64,000 bases of DNA, taken from the NCBI GenBank assembly GCA_963675135.1, contig OY776128.1, forward strand, positions 77,816,670 to 77,880,669, given 5' to 3'. A program made the translations under genes and the position numbers. The notes under the pieces are model-generated. The model had not been told where the DNA came from, ran no database searches, and saw nothing but the letters and a program-made list of their open reading frames with translations. Shown piece after piece: positions 46,573-57,072 of the stretch (position 1 is its first letter; each line of letters opens with the position of its first letter). The stretch is from Galeopsis tetrahit (taxonomy: Eukaryota > Streptophyta > Magnoliopsida > Lamiales > Lamiaceae).

Positions 46573-48675
46573 TGTGATTGTAGAAGAATGTTTTCATTAA
46601 TGAATATGGTGGGATTAGACCCATATTTATACAAGAGTGCGGAGTAACTAACTATGGAAGTTACAATTAGGTTACAACTAACTTTTAACTAAATAACTTT
46701 TTTTTTCTCTATACTAACATCCCCTCAAGCGTTGTGGATGGGGACCAACGCAAAGCTTGGATCTGAAGAATTCAAATAAAGGCCGAGGTAGGTTTTTGGT
46801 GAAGATATCCGCAAGTTGAAGATGTGACGGTACATGTTGTGTTACTAGCCGGAAGTTACTAATTCTCGGACAAAGTGGTAGTCGATGTCTATATGTTTTG
46901 CTCACTTATGGGCAACCGGGTTCTGGCTTAAAAATATTGCACTCTTGTTGTCGCATAACAAGGTAGGAGAAGAAGGAAGAGGTACATGAAGTTCTCAAAG
47001 GAGAGAGGTTACCCAAATGACTTATGCAGCTGCATTTGCCATTGCTCTATATTCAGATTCACTGCTTGAGCGAGCAACCGTTGGTTGTTTCTTTGCACTC
47101 CAGGAGACCATATTTGGTCCGAGGAAGATTGAGTATTCGTAAGTCGATCGACAAGTATCAAGGCAGCGAGCCGAGTCTGCGTCTGTGTAGGCGAGCAGAT
47201 TTGAGCGACCAAAAGTGAACACAAGACCGGAATCCATCGTACCTTTTACATAACGTGGAATGTGTTTGATTGCTTGAAAGTGATCGGTTGTAGGGTGAGA
47301 CTGAAACTGACTGGCTGTGTTGATGACGAAGGATAGGTCAGGCCGAGTGAAGGTGAGATACTGAAGTGCGCCGACCAGGGACCTGTACAAGGTTGGATTT
47401 TCAAAGGGAGTTCCATCCAGATGAAGAGTATCAGTTGTGGTGAGCGGAATGGCTACTGGTTTGGAGTCCAAGAGAATATCGCGAGCATATTTAGTTTAGC
47501 TAAGAAATAGGCCAGTCGATGTGTAAGTGACTTCGAGACCTAGGAAATAGTTGAGGCGACCAAGATCTTTGATGGCAAATTCCTTCCGAATTTTGGCGAT
47601 GAGGTGAGAGATGTGGTGGTTGGCGACATTTCCAATGAGGATGATGTCATCAACGTAGACGAGCAAATATAGAAGTAGGCGACCAAACTTGAGGATAAAA
47701 AGAGAGGTGTCCGACTTACTCTCAATAAAGTTGAGGGAGATTAAAAATTCAGAGAAGCGTTGGAACCAGCTGGCACGTGCGAGGAGCTTGTTTGAGACCA
47801 TAAATTGCATTGTTGAGGCGATATACATGATGAGGATGGCGAGGATATACGTAACCAGGAGGCTAGGCCATGTACACTGGTTTTGAAAGGCGAGCATGAA
47901 GGAAGGCATTGTTGACATCTAGTTAGCGAAGAGACCAATTGTTCATTACAGCCAAGGAGAGGATAATGTGAACAGTAGATGCTTTCACCACAGGACTTAA
48001 AGTGAGATCATAATCTAAACAAGAAAGCTGAGTAAACCCTTGGGCGACCAAACGAGCTTTATGGCGGTCAATTTTTCTGTTTGCCAGGTATTTTGTGCGA
48101 TAAACCCATTTTGAACCAATGATGTTTTCGGAGGTCGGAGGAGGGACAAGATCCCAAGTGTTGTTGGACTGGAGAGCATTAAGTTCATCCTTCATGGCAC
48201 TGAGCCAATGAGGAGACTTGGTCGCTGATTTGAAACTCTTTGGTTCAGTTGTGGCATGAATGGAGGCGAGCAGAGTGTTTTGAGCTAGGAACGAGGATGG
48301 TTGAGCGTGTTTTGTTTTAAAATTTTCGTCTTGTGAGCGAGTGCGCATTGGATGAGAGGGACGAGCAATGTCTTGCCGATGAGGAGGCGATCATGCTGGT
48401 CGAGGAATCGGAGGGCGAGCAGGAACAGGTGAAATATAAGGAGGCAAAGGCGGACGAGCTGGTGGAGGAGGGCGAGCAAGAATTTCAGGCATGATGCAGA
48501 CTGAACAAGGAGGTGAAGAGGGAGTGAAAGCAGGTGCAGGAGTGAGAGGGGGAGGTGACGACGATGGGCGAGAATTCAAGGTAAGCGGAGTTGTCTAGGA
48601 GATGCGGAGGAGTAGAGGTGGTGTTATCCGATAAAGGGAAATAGTGCTCATCAAATTGATCGAGCATGGCGAGTT
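46573..48675 (-). mobile_element. Decayed copia fragment (Ale/Retrofit-like) with 3' LTR
   Basis: Minus-strand remnant holding the integrase-RT linker, RT, RNase H and a short 3' LTR (46573-46719, 147 bp, TG/CA ends, after the purine tract TTGAGGGGA). The 5' half is missing; the left module match resumes at about 48680. Its RT and RNase H sequences and short LTR differ from the Sirevirus elements and fit the Ale/Retrofit group. Confidence 0.8.
46720..48590 (-). pseudogene. Degenerate copia pol (RT-RNase H)
   Basis: Recognisable pieces in several frames. The RT start (W..AM..EL.AL..N.TW type, with HKARLVAQGF) is at about 47923-48348. The RT middle with LLVYVDDIILIGN is near 47640. RYVKGTMDSG, DADSARC, SWSAKKQPTVARSSSESEYRAMA are at about 47022-47471. 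The RNase H tail (HVPSHLQLADIFTKNLP) is at about 46730-46850. A Pro-rich linker at about 48390-48590 precedes RT. Multiple stops and frameshifts show long decay. Confidence 0.85.
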
Positions 48676-48855
48676 ATGTAATAATTTTAGTAATATGTCA
48701 GCATCAAAATCAAGATTCTCTAAAAATAAAATTACTATATATCAAGTACCAATTGGATTAACAATTTTGCTAGTGCAATAATACAACACAACCGTGATCA
48801 TAAAGTTTTATTACACTAATTTATTCCAACCCTCTTAAAATTAGATTATCCGGAC

Positions 48856-49178
48856 TTAGTGAAGAGTTGCAACAATTTCTCCAGCATCGTCGCCGCCACC
48901 ATCTTCTCCACCATCATCGTTGCCACCATCGTCCTCTCCGCCTCCATTGTCATCTGCGGGTGGAGGAGGTGGAGAAGGTGGAGGAGGTGGCGGAGGGGAG
49001 GGTGCAGCGCATTTCTTAGAACAAAAGCAAATTCCTTTCATGCATTGACCTCCGGTGAAATGTTCTCGTTTGCAAACTGATTTGCAGTTCATACTCTGCG
49101 CTTTCGTCCTACACATCCCTTTGTATTTCTTACTCCTCGTGTAGCACATTTTTGCTTCACTTTCGACCATTAATTCAC
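48856..49178 (-). CDS. Defensin B, exon 2: mature cysteine-rich domain plus Ser-Pro-rich/acidic tail
   Basis: Second exon of the paralogue of defensin A. Joined to exon 1 (50838-50889) it gives 375 nt, 124 residues. The eight-cysteine spacing is the same as in A. The linker is longer and has extensin-like Ser-Pro(7) and Ser-Pro(5) blocks (SPPPPPPP, SPPPPP), which in plants are usual sites for hydroxyproline arabinosylation; A has alanines instead. An Asp/Gly/Glu tail ends in the same ATLH. The acceptor is at AG/GTGAATTA, phase 1, as in A. Within the mature domain nearly all base differences from A change the amino acid, including the gamma-core loop (MKGI versus KSGT). The intron (1,659 bp) is occupied by MULE-B. 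Likely apoplastic defence or signalling peptide. Confidence 0.87.
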
Positions 49179-49286
49179 CTGTATTATTAATTTCCGCGAA
49201 AAGAATCAAATTTCAGAAGGTTTAGCACAAACAAATACGGGGAATTAAGTTATATGAATTTGTTAATTTGGAAACACAGTAACGCA

Positions 49287-50807
49287 GGGAAAATTATTTT
49301 TTCAGGACCGCAACTTAGGGGTGTTTGCAAAAAGAGGACCGTAACTTTGCGGGCTGGCAAAATTAGGCCCGTAACTTCTTTTTTTCGCAATTTCAGGCCA
49401 AATTAGCCCAATCAACCCAATTTCGGGCTGATTGAGGCCCATTGTTCGGGCCAAACTTATTTATGGCAAAAAGAGGACCACAACTTTTTTTTAATGCAAT
49501 TTTAGGATCAATTAATATCCCTATTATAATAATTTGGAATCTTTTTTTTTTATGTGTCTCAACACAAATTCAATATTCATATTTTATAATTTTCTCATAA
49601 TTTTACTTTCTTTTCCCTTTTAAAACAATTCCCCAATTTTTAACAATTTAAATTCTAAAAATGGTGTATGTATTTTAATGCATTTTTTATAATCTTAAAA
49701 AAATAAAACTCTTTTTCATTCTTTTGGAGCTAAACTGGGTCTCATAAGGAATTTTTTTTAAAGTAAAATCAAATATAACTTTTATAATAAAATAAACTTT
49801 AAAATCTTAATTTTTAATGTTACTTTAAAACAATGAATATCTTGTGTGAAATTAACTTTTATGAATGTGATTGAACTTTATTCTAGAGTTTGTATTTTAC
49901 TTTATATATAGTCTTTGTTTTAAAATACGATTTAAATAAGGTTATAATACTTCATTAAATTTATAAGTGTTAAAAATATGTATGAGTCCGTCTTATAATT
50001 TTTTTGTCAAAATATTAATGTAATAAATTATCTTCAATCCCGCGTGTTACGCGGGTCTTCCACTAGTAAATATATAATTTTAAAATATACTCTAGTTTAT
50101 ATTCCCTTCACCAATTAGATCCATTCTCATGTATTATATTATTTTAAAATATTATACAAATTTTTTCCATAAAATAAACGAATCGAATAGTTTAAATAAA
50201 AATACTGAAAAATGTTTGATCGAAATTTTATAATTAATGTTTACTATAAATCTATAATCCTCTCAATAATAAATCTATGAAATTTTTTCCTTCAATAAAA
50301 TTTATAAGCATTATTTATGTAAATACAATCTAAAATCTACTAATTAAACATTTAAAAATTATATTTATATTTAAAAATTGTGACAATCTTTTAAATTAAC
50401 AATTAAAAATTTATCATTTCAAATTATAATACTTTGTTCTTTTCAATTCACTATAATTTATATATAGTATATATTTGTTTCTTTAAACATAAATACTGTT
50501 GTCTAATTCATAACAAATTATTACATCTACAACTTTCAAATTTAATTTTTAAAAGTTCACGAGTATTTTTTATTTATTTTGTCATGTTTCTTAAAATTGC
50601 ATTAAAAAAGTTACAGTCCTCTTTTTGCCATAAACAAGTGTGGCCCGAAAAATGGGCTTCAATTAGCCCGAAATTGGGTGGATTGGGCTAATTTGTCCTG
50701 AAATTGAGAAAAAAAGAAGTTACGGGCCTAATTTTGCCAGCCCGTAAAGTTACGGTCCTCTTTTTGCAAACCCCCCAAGTTGCGGTCCTGAAAAAATATT
50801 TTACCCC
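49287..50807. mobile_element. MULE-B: Mutator-like element in the intron of defensin B
   Basis: 1,521 bp with roughly 220-bp terminal inverted repeats (GGGAAAATTATTTTTTCAGG at left and its near inverse ending TTTTACCCC at right), flanked by a 9-bp target duplication AGTAACGCA (49278-49286, 50808-50816). Non-coding, same family as MULE-A. It carries an extra segment of about 430 bp (about 49697-50130) absent from MULE-A, which includes a Helitron-like terminus at 50039-50066. Removing it leaves a 129-bp intron. Confidence 0.92.
50039..50066 (+). mobile_element. Helitron-like 3' terminus inside MULE-B
   Basis: A perfect 7-bp stem with 3-base loop (CCCGCGT-GTT-ACGCGGG, 50039-50055), then seven bases and CTAG (50063-50066) followed by T. 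This is the classic plant Helitron 3' end. The matching 5' TC end was not fixed; a TC near 49693 is a candidate. MULE-A lacks this segment. Confidence 0.6.
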
Positions 50808-50837
50808 AGTAACGCAAGTAAAGTTAAAAGGAGTTAC

Positions 50838-50889
50838 CAATCAATGAAAGGAGAAGTAAAACGACTAATAGAGAAGCCTTCATCGCCAT
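50838..50889 (-). CDS. Defensin B, exon 1: signal peptide
   Basis: A 52-nt exon from the ATG at 50889 to a donor reading ATTG/GTAAC. It encodes the same 17-residue hydrophobic signal as defensin A and ends in the matching phase. Upstream sequence (50890-51150) is shared with defensin A. Confidence 0.88.
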
Positions 50890-53218
50890 TTTAATTTGCT
50901 TTAGATATTTTTGATGATGATTTAATTAGAAAAACTGCCACAAATTTATAGATTTTATGAAGCCATAATAAGTCAATGGCTAAATTATAGAAATTTGCGA
51001 GTTTTAATTTATGGAATTACACATTTAAGTACCCCAAGATAAGTTTTCATTACATGCAGTGCATTTTATCTACACTTAATTAGAACTTTTGGATACATAT
51101 CTAGTTTTATCTTCATGCTTTAAGTTTAATTAATCCAAAATTCTGTAAATCGTGAATAAAGAGAGATAATTAAGAGAGATAATTAATGCAATGATATTAT
51201 TTTGTATTTCATACAATGATAATTAATGCATGTCATGTATGTGTTTTAAATTATACTCCGTATAATATAAAAATATCTTCAATTAATGGGGATTAAAATC
51301 AATTATATTCCATACCTTTTTCGATTTAATTTCACAGTTATTCAATTTTCGTCTTTTCGTTTTTAATCCCATATGAATTCAAATAGTGTCGGGCACAAAT
51401 TACTGGAAAATACTTGAAACAATGTTGATCATGTGTCGGTCACATACGCCCATTGTCCGGCGTAAGCACAAGTCAAATATGTTTCATAACTTTTTAACTT
51501 TTTCAAAATGATCCCACATTTTTTTACTTTTCCAAATTAGTCACGTGTGTATTCAAATATAATTGTATCATTTTAGTCTTAAATTGCCAGAAAAATACTA
51601 AAATTAAATTGTTTTCAGCTACATCGATCCACCAGCTGCTTCCACTAGTCCTAGAACGGTACATGATCCAAACAATGACATATCACGCATTTTTTCGCAA
51701 TTTTGGACTAAATTAACACAATTTGAATATATATCTAGTACTAAATACAAAAGGTAAATAATTGTGGGACTAAATTGAAAAAAGTAAAAAGATTTGGGGC
51801 ACTATTTGTTTTAATCCAAGGGTGGGCCTAAGGTAAGGTGCGAGGGGCAACCGCCTGGGCCCCAAGGTTCTGAGTCCACGAAAGGTCTTGTAACTTTTTA
51901 ATTTTAGTCTTTTAAGTTTCAATTTTGATCCTTTAAATATCAATTTTGTTCAAGATTAAATCACAGATAGTCCTTTAACATTGGTCAAGTCCACAAAATG
52001 CATGAAACACTTTGAAATCATACTCCATGTCAGCCCATTTGGAGGGGAAATAAATATAAAGGATGGGATTCTTCTACCTCAGTTTGCTATCACTATATGT
52101 AGTGCAATTAGGGTTCTTCACATTTTCTAGTATTTGCGAACAATGGTTATGGCTTTTCTTTCGTTCGCGTATTGACCCGTCCCAAGGTTTGAAAATGGTC
52201 CTATTTATTGCAGATTTGGTTATATTCGTTATTTTTTTATGGAAATCGTTAGTTGACCAAAATATATTTAAAAAGTAATTAAAATTAAAAAAAAATTTAA
52301 AGCTAATAATAAATTATATAGAATTAAAAATTAAAATCAATAGAATATTTTTTTTTTAGTCTATATTCTTATGGGATTAAAAGTGTATATAAAAGAAGCG
52401 AAAGTGATTTGACATAATTCTTACCGGACCAAAAGTGAAATTTTCCCAGGAGATGTGTGCTACATGCAATGAGAAAAAAAATATGTAAACTTTTCAAGTT
52501 TTAAAATAATATTTTGATGGTAATGATTTATATTTATAAAAATAAAAGTTTTGATGAAATTAAAATATATGTTTCACTTTTTTTCCTTCAGAGTAATTTG
52601 TGTATAATGCAGAATATCCTTCATGACGAATTATTGTTTCAAACTTTCCATTCTGAAATTGATAGCTGATTCTGTTAAAAAATGATAGTTGAACAGATTT
52701 CCAAAGCGAATAGTGGTTGATGGATCGATCAGTCATTTTTAGAGGATTAATAATGGACAGGGAAGACATTTTCCGCAAGATTTGTTTAACATCTTTTTTT
52801 CTGGTTGGTTGCGGATAAACAAGGGGAGTTTTTTCAGCATTTGGTTAATGTGTGCTAGGCTCAAGGTGTTGTACTCATTCATATTTTGTGTAACAGTGTT
52901 TGGGCATTTCTGATGCCCAGGTTCGATTAATAAAAAGTTTTCCTTCTTTCCAAAAAACGAATTAAATAAAACCAACATATTTATCTTATTATGTATTTTC
53001 CAATTCAAAGTAATATTGCAAAAGAGTGTTTGGGTTGAAAGTGAAAAAAATAGAAGCAGAGTTGAACACGTACAAAATAACAATTTAAATATAAATAAGC
53101 ATGGAATATTGTGTTGAATCCACAAGTACAAATAGAGTCGAAATTAACAAGAAGAAAAGTACAACAAAATATATGTATGTAAATAAATCAACGTGCCAAA
53201 ATGTTGAGAAAGATTAAT
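50890..53218. repeat. Defensin B upstream region and duplicated 3' flank of PELPK-2
   Basis: 50890-51150 matches the defensin A promoter. 51150 to about 52180 is AT-rich with no gene. About 52190-52520 and 52978-53207 are the third copies of the module flank seen at 1-1375 and 38329-42835. The stretch at about 52357 is the empty site for the LINE. A piece with a B-box-like GGTTCGATTAAT is at about 52919-52930. Confidence 0.65.
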
Positions 53219-54289
53219 TCATGGCAATGTTGGCTTAGGAAATTCTGGAACCTTCGGAAGTTCAGGCTTTGCCAATTCTGGTATCTCCAATTTTGGTAAT
53301 TCTGATTTTGGTAGCTCTGGCTTTGGCAGTTCTGGTAATTTTGGTAGCTCTGGCTTTGGCAATTCTGGTAATTTTGGGATTTCTGGTTTTGGCAATTCTG
53401 GAATCTTGGGCTTCGGCAATTCTGGAATCTCGGGCTTTGGTTGTGGGGGCACCTCAGCCTTTAAGGTTGTTGGCACATTTGGTTTTGGCAATCCTGGAAG
53501 CTCGGGTTTTGGAATACCTGGAACTTCTGCTTTTGGCAATTCTGGGATCACGGGTTTTGGCAATTCATGGGTTTCGGGTTTAGGCAATTCAGGGATCACG
53601 GGTTTAGGCAATTCGTGGATTTCGGGTTTAGGCAATTCAGAGATCACGGGTTTTGGCAATTCGTGGATTTCAGGTTTAGCAGGCAATTCAGGGATCACGG
53701 GTTTTGGCGCTTCTGGAATCTCGGGTTTTGGCAATTCATGGGTTTCAGGTTTTGGCAATTCTGGGATCACGGGTTTTGGCAATTCTGGAATCTCGGGCTT
53801 TGGCAATTCTGGGATCTCGGGCTTTGGTTGTGGGGGCACTTCTGCCTTTAAAGTTGTTGGAAGATACGGTTTTACCAATCCTGGAAGCTCAGGTTTTGGA
53901 ATAGCTGGAAGTTCTGGTTTTGGCAATTCAGGGATCACGGGCTTAGGCAATTCAGGGATCACGGGTTTAGGTAATTCTGGATTCACGGGTTTAGGCAATT
54001 CTGGGATCACCGGTTTTGGCAATTCATGGATCTCGGGTTTAGGCAATTCAGGGATCACGGGTTTTGGCACTTCTGGAATCTCGTGTTTTGGCACTTCTGG
54101 GATTTTGGGTTTTGGTAACTCTGGGATCTCGGGTTTTGGAAGTTTAGGAAGTTCAGGTTTTGGTAAGGCTGGAATTTCAGGCTTGGGAAGTTCAGGCGAC
54201 TCGAGGAGGCGACGAGCCTCAGTCGTATGGCCCGTTGATAATGATAAAACAAAGAGTAAAAGCATGAAATATAAGGGGCGAATTGCCAT
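53219..54289 (-). CDS. PELPK-2: secreted PELPK-repeat cell-wall protein (356 aa)
   Basis: Paralogue of PELPK-1, 356 residues, with signal peptide MAIRPLYFMLLLFVLSLSTG and the following TEARRLLESPELPKPEIP. The rest is PELPK-type pentapeptides with ELPKPEIHELPK / VIPELPK variants and the TTLKAEVPPQPKPEIPE sub-unit twice. Lengths differ from PELPK-1 by gain and loss of repeat units. Family members are Pro-rich wall proteins; Lys-rich repeats probably bind pectin or are crosslinked, which is inference. Start chosen at 54289, where the signal peptide begins; the in-frame ATG at 54343 is probably in the leader. TATAAAA is at 54386-54392. The plus strand shows a glycine-rich shadow ORF. Confidence 0.88.
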   Translation of the reverse strand: MAIRPLYFMLLLFVLSLSTGHTTEARRLLESPELPKPEIPALPKPELPKLPKPEIPELPKPKIPEVPKHEIPEVPKPVIPELPKPEIHELPKPVIPELPKPVNPELPKPVIPELPKPVIPELPKPELPAIPKPELPGLVKPYLPTTLKAEVPPQPKPEIPELPKPEIPELPKPVIPELPKPETHELPKPEIPEAPKPVIPELPAKPEIHELPKPVISELPKPEIHELPKPVIPELPKPETHELPKPVIPELPKAEVPGIPKPELPGLPKPNVPTTLKAEVPPQPKPEIPELPKPKIPELPKPEIPKLPELPKPELPKLPELPKPELPKSELPKLEIPELAKPELPKVPEFPKPTLP

Positions 54290-54385
54290 GGTTTGATCAG
54301 ATTTGTAGTAACAGGGGGAATTAATTAAGAAGAAGATTTTCAATGTTTGAAATGATGGAATGAATATTGCATAAGAATTTGGTGT

Positions 54386-54392
54386 TTTTATA
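54386..54392 (-). promoter_or_regulatory. TATA box of PELPK-2
   Basis: TATAAAA on the minus strand about 100 bp upstream of the chosen ATG; aligned with the PELPK-1 TATA box. Confidence 0.68.
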
Positions 54393-56059
54393 GAAGCTGG
54401 GAGGTGGACAAAACTTCTAAAGTTTTCGTTGGTTGGTAAGAAAATGGTGCGAGTTAGTTCAACTTCACTTCATCCCATATTTTATTGATTTCAATTTTAA
54501 ATGATATTCTACAATGTCATATATAACAGTCTTGTATATCATTGTGCCACTCAAATATATTTTTAATTGATTATTTTACTAAAATATTAATTACTCAGTA
54601 TTAGTTTTTGTTTTTGAGACGTATATATTAGTTTTTTTTATAGAATATTATTAGTTATTTTTATGAATAGGGACAAATTCACTAATCTATTAAAAAAATA
54701 TTTTCAAAATCTCTGTAGTAATCACCTACCATCTATTTTGGTTTGAAAAAAATAATATCCGTCCACCTAATAAGAGGATTTTAGTCAAATGAGTTCCGTA
54801 CGCGTTACAAGTGTAATATGTTAATTAAAATATTTTTTTTTCATTGTTAAGTATTGTTTTACGTGTACTACTACAAATTCAAAAGTATTTTGAACACTTT
54901 TTCTAGACAAATTATCTAAAATATTTTTTGAAATTTAGTAGTATATTTTTATCGTGTAGTAATAATATTTTGACCTTACAGTAAACCAACTGCTTTCAAC
55001 CCGTAAATTTTTTGGACGGTCCATATTCAGACTTTGACTCTCAATTTTTTTTTAAAGTGTCTTAAATAGACATATTCTTCCCACAAGTGTTGCTCCAGTA
55101 TTAATTAGAGGAGACGCACAATTTATTTACGTTTTAACAAAACAGCTAATAGTGTTGTTTTAAATTATACTACTAGTAAATAAAGTGGAAACTAGATGCA
55201 TATTAAAATTGATTTACATTAAATTTTAGTTGATATAGTAATAAAAAACCTAACTATGTTAATGTTGTAGGTCACAATACACTCTTGTGCTTTGTGGGCT
55301 GCTCTTTTTCAGTGGAAGTTGTAGAAAGTGGATTAGGTTCAATTTTTTAGTACCATTGAATAATATTCATGCATATTTAATTGGAAAAGAAGCAAATTAG
55401 TTACTATAATATAATTAGTGAACGCTAAGCAGCCTAAATATTTTGAATTTTTTTAAAAGTATTCAACGTTTATTATTCAATACAACGAGCTAAAAGTGCT
55501 CTACACCTTAATTACCATCTACCAAGTAGAAATTGAAAAGTGTTCATATTTTTAATTAATTCAACAATTTGTATTCAATTCTCTCTTGGATTAATATAAC
55601 AATGTACGTCGTAGCTAAATGAGGTTAGTGACGAAGAATTTTCATCGTAAAAATTAGTTTGATTGTACTCTCTCTTTTTTTAAAATATTCCTCCATTAAT
55701 TAATACAGAAGTTAAATTAATAAAATGAAATCATAACTAATTAATTAGTCTTACTTCATATTCAATAACAAATCAAATGAGACTCGGTTTGCCTATTTTT
55801 AAATAAATATACACATGTTTACAAATAGCACTACAAGAAATTGATTTTTAGTCACTATTGCTTCTCCAGAGATATATTATATATAATCATAGTTTTATTT
55901 TTTAAAATATATTATAATTAAATACAAAATTGAAATGAATTTAATGAAAAAAACAATTACTTACAACTCTACTAGTCCATTAAAAAATAAGCCCGAAGGT
56001 TCTTGCAAAGTAAGCCCAAACAAATAGTCTATTTATGTATTTAAAGCCCAGTTTAAAAT
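54393..56059. other. Intergenic DNA with an isolated CACTA-type end
   Basis: About 54393-55480 repeats the PELPK-1 upstream region without MULE-A and the copia fragment. At 55829 a CACTACAAGAAATTG sequence looks like one CACTA-type end, but no partner end was found nearby. No gene seen. Confidence 0.55.
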
Positions 56060-57017
56060 GGTGTGGTTTATATGCCCCTTCAAGTATGTTAGATGCACTC
56101 CCCCAATACACATATTCCCCCAAAAGAGACATAGATGCACTCCCTTCGAATTACCATTTATACCCTTTTCCCTCAAAATATCTATGATAAATGCACCTCC
56201 CACAAACCCTAATTTTTCTCTTTTTCTTCTTTCCCACTCCATTCTTTCTCTCCTTTCTCCCACCATTCTTCCTCCTCAACCCGCCTCCACCGCCACCGCC
56301 TTCTTTTTATGTTCTTCTACAGGTAGCGGCGTCGCTCGTCCTCCCTCTGCCCAGCGCCGCCCTTCGCCCTACTCCAAGCAGCGCCGTCTCTTCTCCCCCT
56401 TCCCCCAACATCCGACACGCACACAAATATGCTTTTTTTTTTCTTTTATCTTTTTTTCCTTCTGTTCTACAACATCCGCAGCAGTGGCGCCCGTCCTCCC
56501 TCTGCCCAGCGCCGCCGCCACCCTTCTCCCCACCCTCAAGCAGCCCCGCCCCTCCTCCCCTTTCGCCCAGCCTCCGCCGCGCACGCACGCAAGTTCTTTA
56601 TTTTTATTTTAAATCTCGACAACAAAGGCTCAACAATAAATACTCTCGTCGACGAGAGTGTTTATTGTCGAGCCTTTGTTGTCGAAAATTTCAAAAAAAA
56701 CAAAAAAACTTATCAATGAGATTTTTTTTGGTCAACAAATAAGTGTCGATTTTTTAGTGTTTTTTATCGATAAATCAGTGTCGATGAGAGTGTTTTTGGT
56801 CGACTCTGGTCGGTAAAAAATAAGGTGTTTTTTTAAAACAAAAATTGCAAGTTTTTCTTTTTGAATTTCTAAATTTATTTAGGGTGGCGGTGGCTGACGG
56901 AAGTTGGAAAGTGTATTTATTTTTGGGCAAAACAGTATTTTACGTGAATATTTAATTGATATAAGTGGAGGGGTAGTGTATCAAACATTCGTGATGGAGG
57001 GGCATATAACCCACGCC
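56060..57017. mobile_element. MULE-C: Mutator-like element, probable
   Basis: Imperfect terminal inverted repeats (GGTGTGGTTTATATGCCCC at left, inverse of GGCGTGGGTTATATGCCCC at right), with near-matching flanks TTTAAAAT / TTTAAAAA as a likely 8-9 bp target duplication. The interior has a GC/CCT-rich block (56280-56590) with coding-like composition and a 68-bp palindrome (56617-56684). No transposase is seen. It shares a GTCGACTCTGGTC motif with MULE-E. Confidence 0.7.
56617..56684. repeat. 68-bp near-perfect palindrome with no spacer
   Basis: Arms 56617-56650 and 56651-56684 are inverse complements at 32 of 34 positions, centred on GTC/GAC. It would form a long hairpin in single strands or RNA. 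Confidence 0.92.
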
Positions 57018-57072
57018 TTTAAAAATACATCAATCGACAGCAAGTAGCAACCCGTCTTTACTCTTGAGCAAA

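Noticed and set aside
53406..54296. Plus-strand glycine-rich ORF opposite PELPK-2
   Set aside because: Antisense shadow of PELPK-2 for the same reason.
56058..56742. Overlapping 183-184-codon ORFs in CCT/Pro-rich DNA
   Set aside because: Several frames are open at once because of composition, all inside MULE-C. No domain or consistent frame.
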